DNA of 64,000 bases, from contig OX352761.1 in NCBI GenBank assembly GCA_947095585.1, forward strand, positions 113,881,890 to 113,945,889, in the 5' to 3' direction. Positions 1 to 10,827 of the stretch are shown here, in pieces. Positions within the stretch are counted from its first letter, which is position 1; each line of letters begins with the position of its first letter. The DNA comes from Nephrocerus scutellatus. Taxonomy: Eukaryota > Arthropoda > Insecta > Diptera > Pipunculidae. Both the position numbers and the translations under genes were made by a program. Under the pieces are notes generated by a model. It made no database searches. It was given only the letters and a program-made list of their open reading frames with translations, and was not told the DNA's origin.

Positions 1-540
1 ATGTATCTGTGTATCTATGTATATAACAATCAAAATGCCCGTGGTACACTTAATCGATGAGAAAATTGTCCACATCTAATTTACCCATGTCCATTGTAAT
101 TGCATACAAAAATATTTTTAACGTCATAAGTTTACCACAAGTTATGCGATACCTCCTTTTGTGTGACAAGAATAAACAAATATAGTGCAGAGGCTTGCGG
201 TATATATTTGTTAACGTGTGATATTAACAGTTGATTAATAAACTTCCGATTTGTCATATAATATCTTAAATAATACAACATGAAATATTAAGGGTTGCCC
301 TGATATTTTATTAGGCGATAAATCTATCTTAATATACTCGTATAAAAATGTTCGTTCCAGGTGCGAGCGTCTAAAACTCTGGACCGAAACTTGGACAATA
401 TGTTAGTTTTGTCTGCAGGAAAGTTTCTTTGTAGGTGGCGATGTAGTCGTGATATTTTAATTTTTCGTATTTTTAGTACGATTTGCCTCAAATGGGCGAA
501 GTGTTTATATATATGGGAGGCTATGGATATTTATGGGGGT
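1..540. other. AT-rich sequence, nothing recognised
   Basis: No open frame with convincing codon use, RNA fold or clear repeat is visible. The stretch ends where a G-rich repeat region starts. Confidence 0.4.
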
Positions 541-905
541 GATGGAGAAATGGGATAGTGATTGGGAGATGTGGTTTTGGGGAGATGGGGCGATGGGTGA
601 GTAATGAAGCCACGAGCAACGCCAGGCACTTCAGGTAGTACATATAAAACCAATTAGTTTCTTTATTTCAGTATGTAAGACATCGCTAAACAAACTTGCG
701 ACGCGTTTGTTTTGATCCAGTAAATGTTCTTAACACAAAAGTTTTCCGATGGGTGGTAGTAAGGTGGGGGGAGCCGGACATCGACTGTTATTTCAGCTAC
801 GTAATCTTTTTTGATGTGATTTTCACTATTTGATCAATTAGGTGGGGAAAGTATGGTGGGGATAGTGTGGTGGGTGCAGTGTGCTGGACATTCAAGCAAT
901 GCTGG
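540..905 (+). repeat. G-rich dispersed repeat, possibly Helitron body
   Basis: GATGGG/GGTGGGG-rich sequence with a block near 760-785 (GGAGCCGGACATCGACTGTT) that resembles GGCAGCCAGACAACGCCTGT near 7400 inside a Helitron-like element. No clean ends were found, so the family assignment is an inference. Confidence 0.35.
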
Positions 906-1200
906 CTATTTCAGCTGTTACTTAATAATAATTATATTAACAATTAAAATAATTGGTTAAAAATTATTAAAACGGTTATTAAATAAATCGATCTTTGTCG
1001 AAGAAATACTTATTGAAATAATCGTAATTTAGTGTACAATCTTGGTATCACAATAAATGTTTAGAATGAATGAATGATTGTCCGGAATAAATTGATTTAA
1101 ATAACAAAAAAAAAAGTTATTTTAAAGCAAGCTTTTATGTTAATGTACGAAAATGAGGAAAATAAATGTTTTTTATTGCGCGGCGGCGGCGGTCTTGTAG

Positions 1201-1252
1201 TATATAAAGTGGACCTTGTACGAACAAATAGGTGGATGCTAACATGGTAAGT
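1201..1252 (+). promoter_or_regulatory. TATA box followed by ATG at a splice donor
   Basis: TATATAAAG at 1201-1209 follows a GC-rich block (CGCGGCGGCGGCGG). An ATG at 1244-1246 is directly followed by GTAAGT (1247-1252). The layout fits a TATA promoter with a first coding exon that encodes only the start methionine, as in some insect cuticle-type genes. A start 25-32 bases after the TATA box would leave a 5' leader of only about 10-20 bases. No second exon could be identified downstream, so this may be chance. Confidence 0.25.
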
Positions 1253-1254
1253 AA

Positions 1255-2869
1255 AAAATTACCGACCTAAATAAATCACATCATTTTATCAATGTAGATT
1301 AATTGAAATAAAAACTATTCATGACAAAATGTAATAATATTAAGTTATTACATCACATCACACGATCTTGATGACATTCAATAAACGTCAGCGTTTCGTA
1401 AAATTACCCGTTCAGCAATGAAGAGATTGTTCCACGGTTATGTTATCTTGTCTAAAAAAATTGGAGGTCAATGTCAAGAAAAAAGGTATACTGACAATAA
1501 TTGAAATTATCGACCGATACCTCTGCTAATACATCATTTTTGTCTAATATGTACTGGGTGTACTGATCACCGCTCATCGTTCTCGAACACAAAGAAGTTT
1601 GAACCGAGCCCACCACCAACCTGCAATCTATAGTAGAGTAGAAGTTCAGTTTATTGAGATGATATTTTAAGGCTTGCTAATACATTGTTTGTTCAAAGAA
1701 AAGATTTTCAGCCTGGAGTACGATTCCAACAGAAGTTACTTTTGCTAAGAAATAATAAGCAGTTCTCAAGTTGACGTAAAATGATTCGGGCCCAAATATA
1801 TGGTGGCTATATCAGCTATTGCTACTGTACTATTTATACTGTTTTTTGTTATTCCTCTGTGAGTTTGCTCAGTTTAACCTTATTGTGTTTAAGGCTTTGT
1901 AAGACGTTGATGTAGAGCTTGTAATCCACCTAATATTTGTTCCTGACTTTGTGTCACTGAGTAGAACACCTGTGCTTTCAGTAGCGCGTGACAGACCGAT
2001 TATTTTGCCACCCCTAGCAACCCTTCACAGATTGATATTAGAGCAGATATAGATGCCATTAATTTCAGCCTGGAAAACAATAAAAGACTTTTCCAGTGGT
2101 ACAGAGGGTCTGGAGTTGTGTCAAAACACGGTAACATGAACGTTACAGTGTTTTGACTCCAGACAAAGAGCCGGTACACAACACATTTTATTTCATTCCT
2201 TCAGTATTTATTGCAATCTTAAGATTGTTGCAAAACCTCAGTCGAAATTTCGGTTAATGCAGGTAATGACTAAGATAGGTCTCGATGACTTCCCAGCACT
2301 CTTTAGAATCTTTACAAAGAATATATGTAAAAATATGCAGTCTTTTACGAGTTGCTTTAGCTTTGTTAAGCGCACCCTACGATTTATCTACGTTGTTACA
2401 ATATATGTGCGCGGTAAAAGGGCAAATAACCAAATGTACTTTAGTAAACGAAAGTATGTATCTGTGAGTATATGCACATACTATAAACATCGTTGCGTGA
2501 TAATCAGCACAAATTACTAGATATTTTATTTTAATGCTCGTAAATACAATATAATTATTTATATTTATAGTTTCAGTAACTGCTGAAATTATTGATAAAA
2601 AAACCAAAAGAAATTTTTTAAATTGTTTCGTTCAGATCAAAGTTGATTGCATACAAATTACTCGGGGACACGACAGTTGGCATTTTTCACAAAAGTCATA
2701 CAAATGGATAGGGAAAGCTAAAATATATATTCATAATAAGTTTTAAATTGTTTGCCTTGTATTTTAGTTAGAAGCATAAGCATTCCGGAGACTCTATAAC
2801 AACGAGACGCACGAGTTCTAACATGAGGTTAAAATCATACGAAAAATGCAGCTAGGTGAATCAGGTACG
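1255..2869. other. AT-rich sequence, nothing recognised
   Basis: Only short frames without recognisable domains are present. An imperfect inverted repeat (GTGTCAAAACACGGTAAC facing ACAGTGTTTTGACTCC, 2115-2162) is visible, but no element ends were found. Confidence 0.35.
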
Positions 2870-3234
2870 ATTTATGTCAGTGGTAGTTAAACTAGGGGTC
2901 GCGACCCAAAATGGGGTAGCAGTCTTGGAAAAATTGCCTCGACTCAATGACGGAAAATTTAAATGGACTTTTGTGCAAAACTTTAGATATTTAATTCACA
3001 ATTTGTGTAAATCATAGGAAATCATTAGAAGCTAAGAACATTTTTCTGATAAAGAAAGAGGTTTTAACTGTGAGAGATCTTATGAAAAAAAGCGCTCTTA
3101 AAAAGCTGCAATTGTCGTCTCTTGATCTTTTAGAACTTAAGGTTCAATTTAAACAAAATAGTTTCCTTTCGAATCTGATATTTCAAACAAGGACAGATAT
3201 CGCAGCCATTAAGGACAAAACCAGAAGCAGAAGC

Positions 3235-3390
3235 AGAAGTTTGCTGAGCTATCAACTGATTCGACTTTGAATGTATTATTGTCCAATCAATCGATCGACA
3301 ATTTCTGGCTATCAATTAGAAAGAAATACGAGTATCTCATCCTGTCTGACATAGCAGTGCAAATTATTTTAATATTCGCTACTTGATATC
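3235..3390 (+). pseudogene. hAT transposase C-terminal fragment
   Basis: After frame changes the text reads DSTLNV, then SIDNFWLSIRKKYEYL, then SDIAVQI and FAT. This matches the C-terminal dimerisation region of ZBED-type hAT transposases, whose usual pattern is IDxFWxSxxxEYPxLSxxAxxxLLPFxTTYLCE. Several frameshifts and a stop are present. Only this small part of the roughly 600-residue protein is readable. Confidence 0.55.
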
Positions 3391-3592
3391 GTTGTGAGTA
3401 AGTCTATGTAAATTAAAATATCGCACTCGAAGAGAGAGACCCGCGCTTTGAAAATTATTAAAGAACGTATTTGGTTACTTTGATAAAAAAAAACAAGCTA
3501 ATTTTTGACTCATTTAATATAAATTAAAAAAAAAACACACAGACTAAACTCAAAATATACTCGTACATGTGTAGGTGATTATATTTTTTAAT

Positions 3593-4912
3593 TTAACCTT
3601 CGCTTTACCAGTGACTACGTGGTTTACCAATACCCAACCGGGTGGCCATCATAACGTGTCGCTCGTGTGAAAACTAAAGTTTGGGACATATTGGTGGTCC
3701 AAAAGACAAATAAGTCAGACCTTTTGAATTTTTTGATTAGAGACGTTGTTTATTGAGGAAAAAAATGTGAACAAGGTTGCATCATGAGTTCGGCTACAAG
3801 TGACCTAATATAGCGATATTCGAACAAAAGGGCTGAAGCCAGGTATGCTCAATGGAATGTCTAAAATCCCCATAAGCTGACGCGGATTAGTAATCCAATT
3901 CTCAGCTTAGAAATTTCACTTGTAAAAGGTTGTGAAAGTTGAGCAGGGCCAAGTTTCCGAACTCTGGAAAAAGATTGCCGATCCGCTGTATTGAGCAACC
4001 ATAGGAGCTGTAATAGGTTCATAGACATTTTCAATTCATACGCTTTAATTGGCATGCAACCAGATCTGTACGCAAGGCAGAATATAGGGCCGCACTCATA
4101 AAAGATGTGTTTAATCTGCGAACCCATTTTCGGCCATATGAGCGCGTTACAGCTGTTCGGGTACAGGGGACGTAATATATGTCACTCAAATGGTATAAAA
4201 ATATTGTGGGGTTGTGACTACTGGTAAAAAACAACGTCAGGGACCAAGTCAACCAAGGCGAGAGGGTTTTGAGGGACCTAATTGCCTGCTACAGGGGCAC
4301 AGGGAGAAATGTCACGATTGACAACTTCTTCACAACATTACCATTGTTCAAGGAGTTGTCAAGTTGGAACTTAACTTTTGAAGGCAGAGTAAAAAAAAAA
4401 TAGATATCAGAACAACCTCCAGAACTAGGGAGGTCACATCTAGTTGGTTTGAATTTGCTGAAAATGCCACGACGTGCTCCTACGTCCCAAGAGCAAACAG
4501 TTGCAGCTTTGTCGGGACGACTGAAGAGCATGCCAGAAATTATAATGTTTTATAATAAAATAAAGGGCGGAGATGGACAAAATTGTGTTCCTGTACTCCA
4601 CAAAACGGACAACTTCACGATGTCCTTTGGGCGATATTTTATAATATTCTGGACATAAGGGAAACAACTCGGTTCCGCCAATAAATCCGAAAGATGGCAG
4701 TTCATCGAAAATTTGGGAGAGGAGCTGTTCCGTCCTCTGATATTGGAAAGATCGAAAAATGTTAAAACAACTGGTAGATATCATTTCAAGACAGCAATAT
4801 GTAGAATCCATTTTAGGAAACATAAAACATTGTCTACAATTTACATAATTATAGGCAATAGGTCATTGTATTTGGTTTAAATTCCTAACAAGAACCATAA
4901 AGGGAATCTTAA
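3593..4912 (+). mobile_element. piggyBac-like transposon remnant nested in hAT
   Basis: TTAA at 3593-3596 is followed by CCTTCGCTTTACC. The other end is AAAGGGAATC followed by TTAA at 4909-4912, so both ends carry the TTAA target site of piggyBac elements, with partly matching inverted ends. The inside (4080-4830) reads as a broken piggyBac transposase on the + strand. The element is 1312 bp, shorter than an autonomous copy (about 2.4 kb), so it carries internal deletions as well as stops. Confidence 0.7.
4080..4830 (+). pseudogene. piggyBac transposase pseudogene
   Basis: Readable blocks in different frames are RNVTIDNFFTTLPLFKEL (about 4302-4357) with SSWNLTFEG following, a PEIIMFYNKIKGG block (about 4531-4569) and a FIENLGEELFRPLILERS block (about 4700-4757). 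These match the DDD-core and downstream parts of piggyBac transposases in order. Internal stops and frameshifts, for example after KKK near 4400, rule out function. Confidence 0.7.
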
Positions 4913-5045
4913 AATACATATTTTATTTTTGTGTTGCTGTTAAATATTCTATGTTATTTGCATTTATAAAACTAGTGGGGTTGCCAACTGAAAAAGTGGG
5001 TCGCGAAAAAAAAGTTTATTAACTCCAACTCCTGGTTTATGTAAG

Positions 5046-5835
5046 CCGACAACTCTGGAAGGATAGGCTAAACCGAAGACCATTAGGAAGAAAAAAAATA
5101 TAGGGATACCTAACTGGATGATATTGATTTGAAATCGGGAAAAACCGGACAAAAAATGAAACACGTATTATCCTTAATATACAAATTGTAAATGAAAACC
5201 GAAATTGTTGTCGTAATAGGTGCGGTCAGTGGAAATAACAAAAGAAAAATGGATGTTACCCAGAAGACACAACTTAGGTCTTATAGTGTTTAACACTAAA
5301 AGATAAAACCCCAATTCAAATGTTTATACACGTGATCTGCTAGCATTCATGTTGTTTCTACTTTTATTTAACGGATTAATTCGACTTCTGATGTACCGAC
5401 GTGTACTACGTGAGAGTTTCACAGAGAACATTTACAAAAGATGTATTATTTACATATCTCTGAAATTACGTAAATTAAAAATTTTTCACAAATGAAATAT
5501 TTGAGCGTGGGATAATAATTAATTAAAGTGATTAAAAATTCATATGAGTAGTATGGAGGAAAGATCAGACAAAGTTCAATTAAAACAAACACAATTTTAT
5601 TTTGCAAAGCAAGAAAATTGCAGTCGTAAGTTGTTTTGTAACTTACGACTGCTATTTTCATATTGAAAACAGCTTATCCGAAATGTCGATGGATTTTTGG
5701 TTCGCTTCGATGGGCATACCGATAAGACAACGCTTCTATACACACAGTCCATATAATCAATAACTGGATAAAGATCCAAAATGTTGATGCTATGCTTTAG
5801 CACCCGCACTCCGCGGGCTTAAATATTATGGAGAA
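5046..5835. other. AT-rich sequence, nothing recognised
   Basis: No gene is visible. A short hairpin-like pair, GCAGTCGTAAGTTGTTTTG facing GTAACTTACGACTGC at 5620-5654, forms a strong stem of about 11 bp. Confidence 0.35.
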
Positions 5836-5839
5836 TATT

Positions 5840-6200
5840 TCCGGTTTTTAAATTCTCTATATTAACTTCACTTGCCCGTGGGTCGTCGGTCGGTCGTCGG
5901 TCGGTCGTCGGTCGGTCGTCGGTCGGTCGTCTGTCGTGGATTCTTGCGATCAATTTTTAACCCACTTCCCATGGCCCGATTTTATTGAAATTTTGCACAC
6001 TTGCGTATTTCCGGAGACAACACTTTCTATTAAATTTTGAGGCCCCTCGGGCTGCGGGGTCGGGGGGCTCCCAAACAAAAATTTTAAAAAATTTACCCGA
6101 TTTTCTTCAAATTTTACACACATGTGTATACCCAATAAACAATACTTTTTCGAAAATTTGGTAGTGATCGGGTCCCGGGTTCGGCCGCAAGGCCCTTATA
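5840..6200 (+). repeat. Dispersed repeat family R1, copy 1
   Basis: Typical blocks are TAAATTCTCTATATTAACTT, CCCGATTTTATTGAAATTTT, GCACACTTGCGTATTTCCGG and GGGCTCCCAAACAAAAATTT. Other copies are at 6665-6765, 14938-15095, 19335-19445, 22970-23135, 48905-49105 and 54905-55075. No coding capacity is seen. The family may be a non-autonomous DNA element; I do not recognise it. Confidence 0.55.
5879..5938 (+). repeat. (GGTCGTCGGTCG)n microsatellite
   Basis: Five near-perfect copies of a 12-mer lie inside the R1 repeat copy. A related but shorter tract, GCCAGCCAGCCA, sits at the same place in the copy at 14.96 kb. Confidence 0.8.
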
Positions 6201-6664
6201 CATTTTTTAAATATCTGTACTGGCATCAGATATTCGTCGCCCTTTATGGACTGTGTGCGGTGTGTGCTGCGCAGTCGGCTGCGCTGCATGGTTTTGGGGG
6301 TGGTGGAGAGAGAGAGAGAAATCTTAGCGCACGCACAAATGAACCAAGCAAATGAAACGAGACATACATGTTTTATGCTTACTTCAACTTACATTTTTAT
6401 TATATACTGAATTGTATTTTTATTGATGTCGTTTTTTTTGTTGTCGATATCAACTTACAGATAGAACAACAAGTTTTCACAATATTCTGTCATTTGTCGT
6501 TTTCATAAATTAGTTCAGAGCAGTCAAAGAGTTCTCAAGATAAATGTTCGTGTTTCTTATTTGCTCAGAGTATGAGCGTGCTCTAAGTGCTCAGAATAAA
6601 ATGATCTGAGCTTTTTCAATTTTAACATCTGATGTCAAATGTTTGTTTCGATGATTTTCTCCTA

Positions 6665-6765
6665 CAATAAAAAAAAATGGCCCAGGATCGAGGGGCTCCC
6701 ATATCAATTTCTGCGATTAGAGAATTTAGATGAAAAATTTTAATTTTTATGGGTTGTTTTTTTTA
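6665..6765 (-). repeat. R1 family fragment
   Basis: The minus strand reads ACAACCCATAAAAATTAAAA, then CTAAATTCTCTAATCG and ATGGGAGCCCCTCGATCC. The copy at 48.9-49.08 kb reads nearly the same. Confidence 0.5.
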
Positions 6766-7077
6766 ACATGAAAAGTCTACGAAAGTGACAGGTGATTTTT
6801 ACTTATTGACGCTATTAAAACGCTTGGGAATGAATAACATTAAAGTATTCAAAATAATTAAACGATTTTATGCCCAGGAGAATTTAAGAAGTAATTTCAA
6901 ATAAAGGAGGAAATACACATTATTAAAAAAATCTGCTTACCGTTTTTATTACTTTTCAATATTTTATTGTCGCTATTCAGCATGCCACTTGTTTCGATGA
7001 ATGCAAACGGAGGGCTATAAAATTACGCTCGATAAGCCGGACTTATTTAATATTCCTAGAATCTATGCACAATATCA

Positions 7078-7503
7078 TCCATACTAATATTATAAATGTG
7101 AATGTAACTCTATCTGTCTGTCTGTCTGTTACTTTTTCACAGCAAAGCGGCTGGACCGATTTGACTAATTGTTTTTTAAATGTACGTAATAGTCCGGGAA
7201 TGATTATAGGAACCTGGAAAATTGGAGAATTCGGGGAAAACTTGAAGAATCGGGAAAAACTGAAAAAAACGCCGTTTTCCATGAAATTTATGTATGAACT
7301 CGCGACCATATCTCACATAGGCTACAGTGGTGGGTAGGTGTGGTGGGACTCAATATTCTGGCGGGGAGCGGTCAGTTTGGTTGGGTCAGTTGGGTGTGAG
7401 AGGCAGCCAGACAACGCCTGTTATTTTAGCTTTTGCTGGGTCTAAAGGATTTCTTGGGGGTGGGGGTCGGCGGGTCCTGGGTCACGCACTGGTTAACAAC
7501 TAG
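7078..7503 (+). mobile_element. Helitron-like non-autonomous element
   Basis: It starts TCCATACTAATATTATAAAT and ends GGTTAACAACTAG, with A before it and T after it. Helitrons insert between A and T, begin TC and end CTRR. The interior contains the TCTGTCTGTCTGTCTG tract and CAGCAAAGCGGCTGGACCGA, a layout seen in many arthropod non-autonomous Helitrons, followed by a G-rich part. No protein is encoded. Confidence 0.5.
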
Positions 7504-8039
7504 TCCCTTTATAAAGAAAATAGAGAGCTATTATATTACCTGCAAAAAATCAAAGATAATTAACGAAGAAATTCTTAGATTGGCTGTCTTATTCATCTGT
7601 CACAGAGTGTATAGAATAGATAGAGTTTATTATGAACGCAAAAAACGTATGTAAATACATAGCAATACTGCGTCGTTTATCGCAAATGTTTATTGAGTTG
7701 CAAAATTATACATCTTTTTCATTGAATAATGTATAAATAAATAATAAAAATATAAGCACAGTAAAACAAAGAATTTTGCAAGTTACTTAGTGGAAGAGAA
7801 ATTCAGGCATTCCGTAGCTGCAATAATGTGCCGTCTTTATAGTTAATAAAAGTAAGTCACAAAGGCAAGACGAGATGATAAGGATATATAAAGTAAACTT
7901 AACAGTGCTAATAAAACCATAAAACGATTTTTTTACAATGAAGAAAACAAAACGCGGTACCAATGACAAAGATTGCCAATCTCGATGTATGGTAGAGCGT
8001 TGGGAGGAGAGCACTTTAATTAAAATAGTGGATCACGAA

Positions 8040-8385
8040 AAGGTAGTGCAAACCTTAAACTATCTCGGGACTATTATAGTAGCCCAGCATTGAACTGAAA
8101 ATACGCGTACGGTTCCTAAGCTCGTTAGTCTATCTGCTGGCGTACAAGACAAAAGTCATACCACCAGCACTTAGATATCTGACAATTGAGTGCTTGGCAG
8201 AAATCAGTTGCATACGAAAAAAAATTCTTACTTAGGAAGGACGATTCCAGAGACAGTAGGATTTATGAGACGATAGTGAGGGTGGCTACGACAAGCTAGA
8301 TGCCATTGTCTCGATATTGGTATTGGTAGAGTAATTTTTTGTGTAGACCACGATCAAACGTCGGTTGTAGAGCCAAATATTATGA
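8040..8385 (+). mobile_element. LINE A 3' end fragment
   Basis: The end reads GTTGTAGAGCCAAATATTAT, the same 3' tail as the LINE copies ending at 33775 and 39770 and, on the other strand, at 27750. The upstream text shows a broken LNYLGTI motif (about 8060) and a GGAAGGACGATTCCAGAGAC block, which correspond to the C-terminal part of the LINE reverse transcriptase. It is heavily decayed. Confidence 0.55.
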
Positions 8386-8799
8386 TTAACGACCGACAAA
8401 AAATACACTATTCCACTATTTTTACCCTTTTCTTTGAGGAAATTTTAGGGATTAGATTGGGATTTTTAGATTACAGAATAGATTGATCAGAATAGTGCCT
8501 TTAGCAATAGTTTTGGCAATTTTGTTCCATTTCATAGTAAGGGCAGAAATCTATATAACAGTAAACACAGCTAATGCCGGTATATGTAGGTATACATATA
8601 TGTAAAAGGTTATTTCTGTACGAAAAATATCATAATACGAATAAAAACACAAAATAAAATTTGGAAACCTGACGTCGCGCGCCGTTTTAACATAATTAAC
8701 TGAATATACCAAAAATGTATAAATTAGTTATAGCCAATTATAACCAGTTCATATAATTTTAATTTTTTGAATTTTTGTATTTGTTGTAATCTTCTATAA

Positions 8800-9505
8800 T
8801 CTATATATATAAAATAAAGAATTTATTTGTATATTTGTATATATATTTTTGCCTAGCTCTGGAATGCATTGACCAATTTCAACCAAACTTGATATACATA
8901 TTAGTTACTATCTGGAATCAAATAACGGTGGTGGGGAGTAGGTTTTTTGGCTGAGGGAGGGTGGCAGCCGATATTAGTGCCGGACCCACAGTTTTCGGTA
9001 TCGCCGTGATGAATTGTGTTGGTAGTACACTCCTGTTGATGAGTTATGTATCCCCGCAGGAGGGAGGGTGCCCGATATAAGTTCTATAGTTTTCGGGGTT
9101 GTTGAGTTGAATGGCGATGGTAAGACTAATGGATGGGTTTGATAACTGAGAGTGTCGATTTTATACTTTTCGGGGTCGCTGAGTTGAATGGTGATGGTAA
9201 GATAGCTCTAGGGGGTTGAGGTTGATGACTGAGAGGTGGAGGGGGAGATAATATTAGTGTCGATTCCATAGTTTTCGGAGTCGCTGAGTTAAATGGTGGT
9301 GGTAAGACAGCACTAGGGTGATGGGGTCAATATCTGTGGGGAGGTGACCGATATTTGTCTCGATTCTATAGTTTTCGGGGTCGCTGACTTGAATGGTGAT
9401 GCTAAGACAGCTCTAGGGGATGGGGTCGATAGCTGCTGGGAGGGGGTGACCGATATTGGTGTCGATTCTATAGTTTTCGGGGTCATTGAGTTGAATGGTG
9501 ATGCC
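8800..9505 (+). mobile_element. Helitron-like element with internal minisatellite
   Basis: It starts TCTATATATATAAAATAAAG after an A, as does the element at 10182. The body then carries six copies of a roughly 80-102 bp unit centred on TAGTTTTCGGGGTCGCTGAG TTGAATGGTGATGG (near 8988, 9085, 9165, 9266, 9367 and 9469). No CTAG end was found, so the 3' border is uncertain and the copy may be truncated. Confidence 0.5.
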
Positions 9506-9739
9506 ATGGCAGAATTATGGCAGAATTATGGCAGAACTAATAACTTCTATTTATCCGGCTATTTCTCAAAACTTCCCCATTTTGAACCGGTTGCGAGAAA
9601 CGTTCATTCTTGCTGCTAAAAATGGAGACAGCCACGAAACAAACAATCAAATACTTGCCATGTTAATAGTAGTCACAATCGGAATTATCATGCAATTGGC
9701 AATTATTTAAAGAATCCGAAAATGTTCGGAAAAAATGAC

Positions 9740-9877
9740 AAAGGAAATATTTCCACTGCTCTTAGAGCAACATAAAAACTTTCATTGATATTTCAACACG
9801 ACAACCCTCCTATACACACCGCTCGCATTGTTAAGTCTTTTGTTGCCAGTTAAAATGTTGAACTATTACCATATTCC
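9740..9877 (+). mobile_element. Tc1-like transposon, left piece
   Basis: Text such as GACAACCCTCCTATACACACCGCTCGCATTG and TTGTTGCCAGTTAAAATGTT closely follows 49861-49925, the part of a Tc1-like transposase that encodes DNAPIHTAR. The copy is interrupted at about 9878 by a SINE and resumes at about 10090. Confidence 0.7.
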
Positions 9878-10090
9878 TGGGTGCCGTGGCTCAGTGGATA
9901 AGGGCATGGTTTCTGGGCAGGAGGTTCGTTGTTCGAGTCCCAGTAACACCAAAAGTATTTTTCACGGTGTCATACCTCTTGCGAAAGTCGTCCGAGAGTA
10001 ATAACTTGTCACGGAAATGTTCTCAATTCGCCGTTCGGATCCTACATTAAATTGTAGGTGCCCTATATTTTCACTCGATTACTTGGGCCC
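9878..10090 (+). mobile_element. tRNA-derived SINE, copy 1
   Basis: A Pol III A box TGGCTCAGTGG (9887-9897) and B box TGTTCGAGTCC (9930-9940) are spaced as in a tRNA. The next part (AACACCAAAAGTATTTTTCA CGGTGTC) is shared with the copy at 33.2 kb, as is GCCGTTCGGATCC. It lies inside a Tc1-like element whose sequence continues on both sides. The 3' tail differs from the other copies, so this copy may be 3' truncated. Confidence 0.7.
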
Positions 10091-10181
10091 AATGCAAAAC
10101 TCCTTTAAATATCGAATTTTTGAGGTTATCATGAAGAATGGTGGTTATACTCATTATTAAAAGTTATATCAGGAGTATGAA
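10090..10181 (+). mobile_element. Tc1-like transposon, middle piece
   Basis: It follows 50079-50165 closely (TCGAATTTTTGAGGTTATC and CTCATTATTAAAAGTTAT). Compared with the copy at 49.6-50.4 kb, about 150 bp of transposase sequence is missing where the SINE now lies. Confidence 0.7.
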
Positions 10182-10827
10182 TCTATATATATAAAAATCA
10201 ATTGCTGTTCGTTAGACTGGCTAAAACTCGAGAACGGCTGAACCGATTTGGCTAATTTTGGTCTTAAATTATTTGTGGAAGTCCAGAAAAGGTTTTAAAG
10301 GTGAATTCAGCCCCGCTAGGTGGCGCTGGTATCGTTTTTTTTCTGAAAATTCTTATTATGGATGATTTGGCTCAAATTCACACCATATAATATTTAAATA
10401 AAAAGAAAGTCGTCGACAAAATTTGGACCCGATAGATGGCGCTGGTGTCTTTTTTTCCCCGAAAATTCTTATTTATGGAACGATTCGGCTCAAATTCACA
10501 CCATATAATATTTAAATAAAAAGAAAGTCGTCGACAAAATTTGGACCCGACAGGTGGCGCTGGTGCCTTTTGTGGGTCAGTGTGTATGAGGTCAATGGGT
10601 GCGGGTGGTCAGTTGGCGGGAGGTCAGTGGGCGGAAGGTCAGTGGGCGGGAGTTCAGTGGGTGTGAGTTCAGTGGGCGGTGGGTCAGTGTGTATGAGGTC
10701 AAAGGGTGGGTGGTCAGTGGGCGGGAGGTCAGTGGGTGGGAGGTCAGTGGGCGGGGGTAAGTGGGATGGCGCAGCCGGGAAACGCGGGTGTAAGTGGGCG
10801 GGTAGAAAAGCGCCCGGGAACAGCTAG
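10182..10827 (+). mobile_element. Non-autonomous Helitron
   Basis: It starts TCTATATATATAAAAATCAA after A and ends CGGGAACAGCTAG before T. A perfect 5-bp stem GGGCG/CGCCC (10796-10815) lies 8 bases before the terminal CTAG, as expected for a Helitron 3' terminator. The flanking Tc1-like sequence joins cleanly across it (GTATGAA, then TTTAAAA). The inside has a direct duplication of about 118 bp (CACACCATATAATATTTAAA at 10379 and 10497) and a 15-bp minisatellite. Confidence 0.75.
10576..10765 (+). repeat. (GGTCAGTGGGCGGGA)n minisatellite
   Basis: About 12-13 degenerate copies of a 15-bp unit lie inside the Helitron. They create an open frame of VGGRS repeats that is not a real protein. Confidence 0.75.

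Larger units (their letters stand above)
2870..5042 (+). mobile_element. Decayed hAT-superfamily DNA transposon
   Basis: The left end starts CAGTGGTAGTTAAACTAGGG at 2878 and runs into GGTCGCGACCC. The right end, read on the minus strand from 5034, starts CAGGAGTTGGAGTTAATAAA and runs to TTCGCGACCC. The element is flanked by 8-bp repeats ATTTATGT (2870-2877) and GTTTATGT (5035-5042), which differ at one base. An 8-bp target duplication and CAGTGG..GGTCGCGACCC ends are typical of insect and vertebrate hAT elements. A piece of hAT dimerisation domain is readable at about 3235-3390 (SIDNFWLSIRKKYEYL, then SDIAVQI). The element is interrupted by a piggyBac-like element at 3597-4908 and is clearly non-functional. 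Confidence 0.7.

Noticed and set aside
9313..9619. Frames on both strands around the 100-bp repeats
   Set aside because: They come from tandem repeats within a Helitron-like element; both strands are open, as expected for repeats with lengths divisible by three.
10570..10827. Open frame encoding VGGRS repeats
   Set aside because: It is the 15-bp minisatellite of a Helitron; no start context or conservation.
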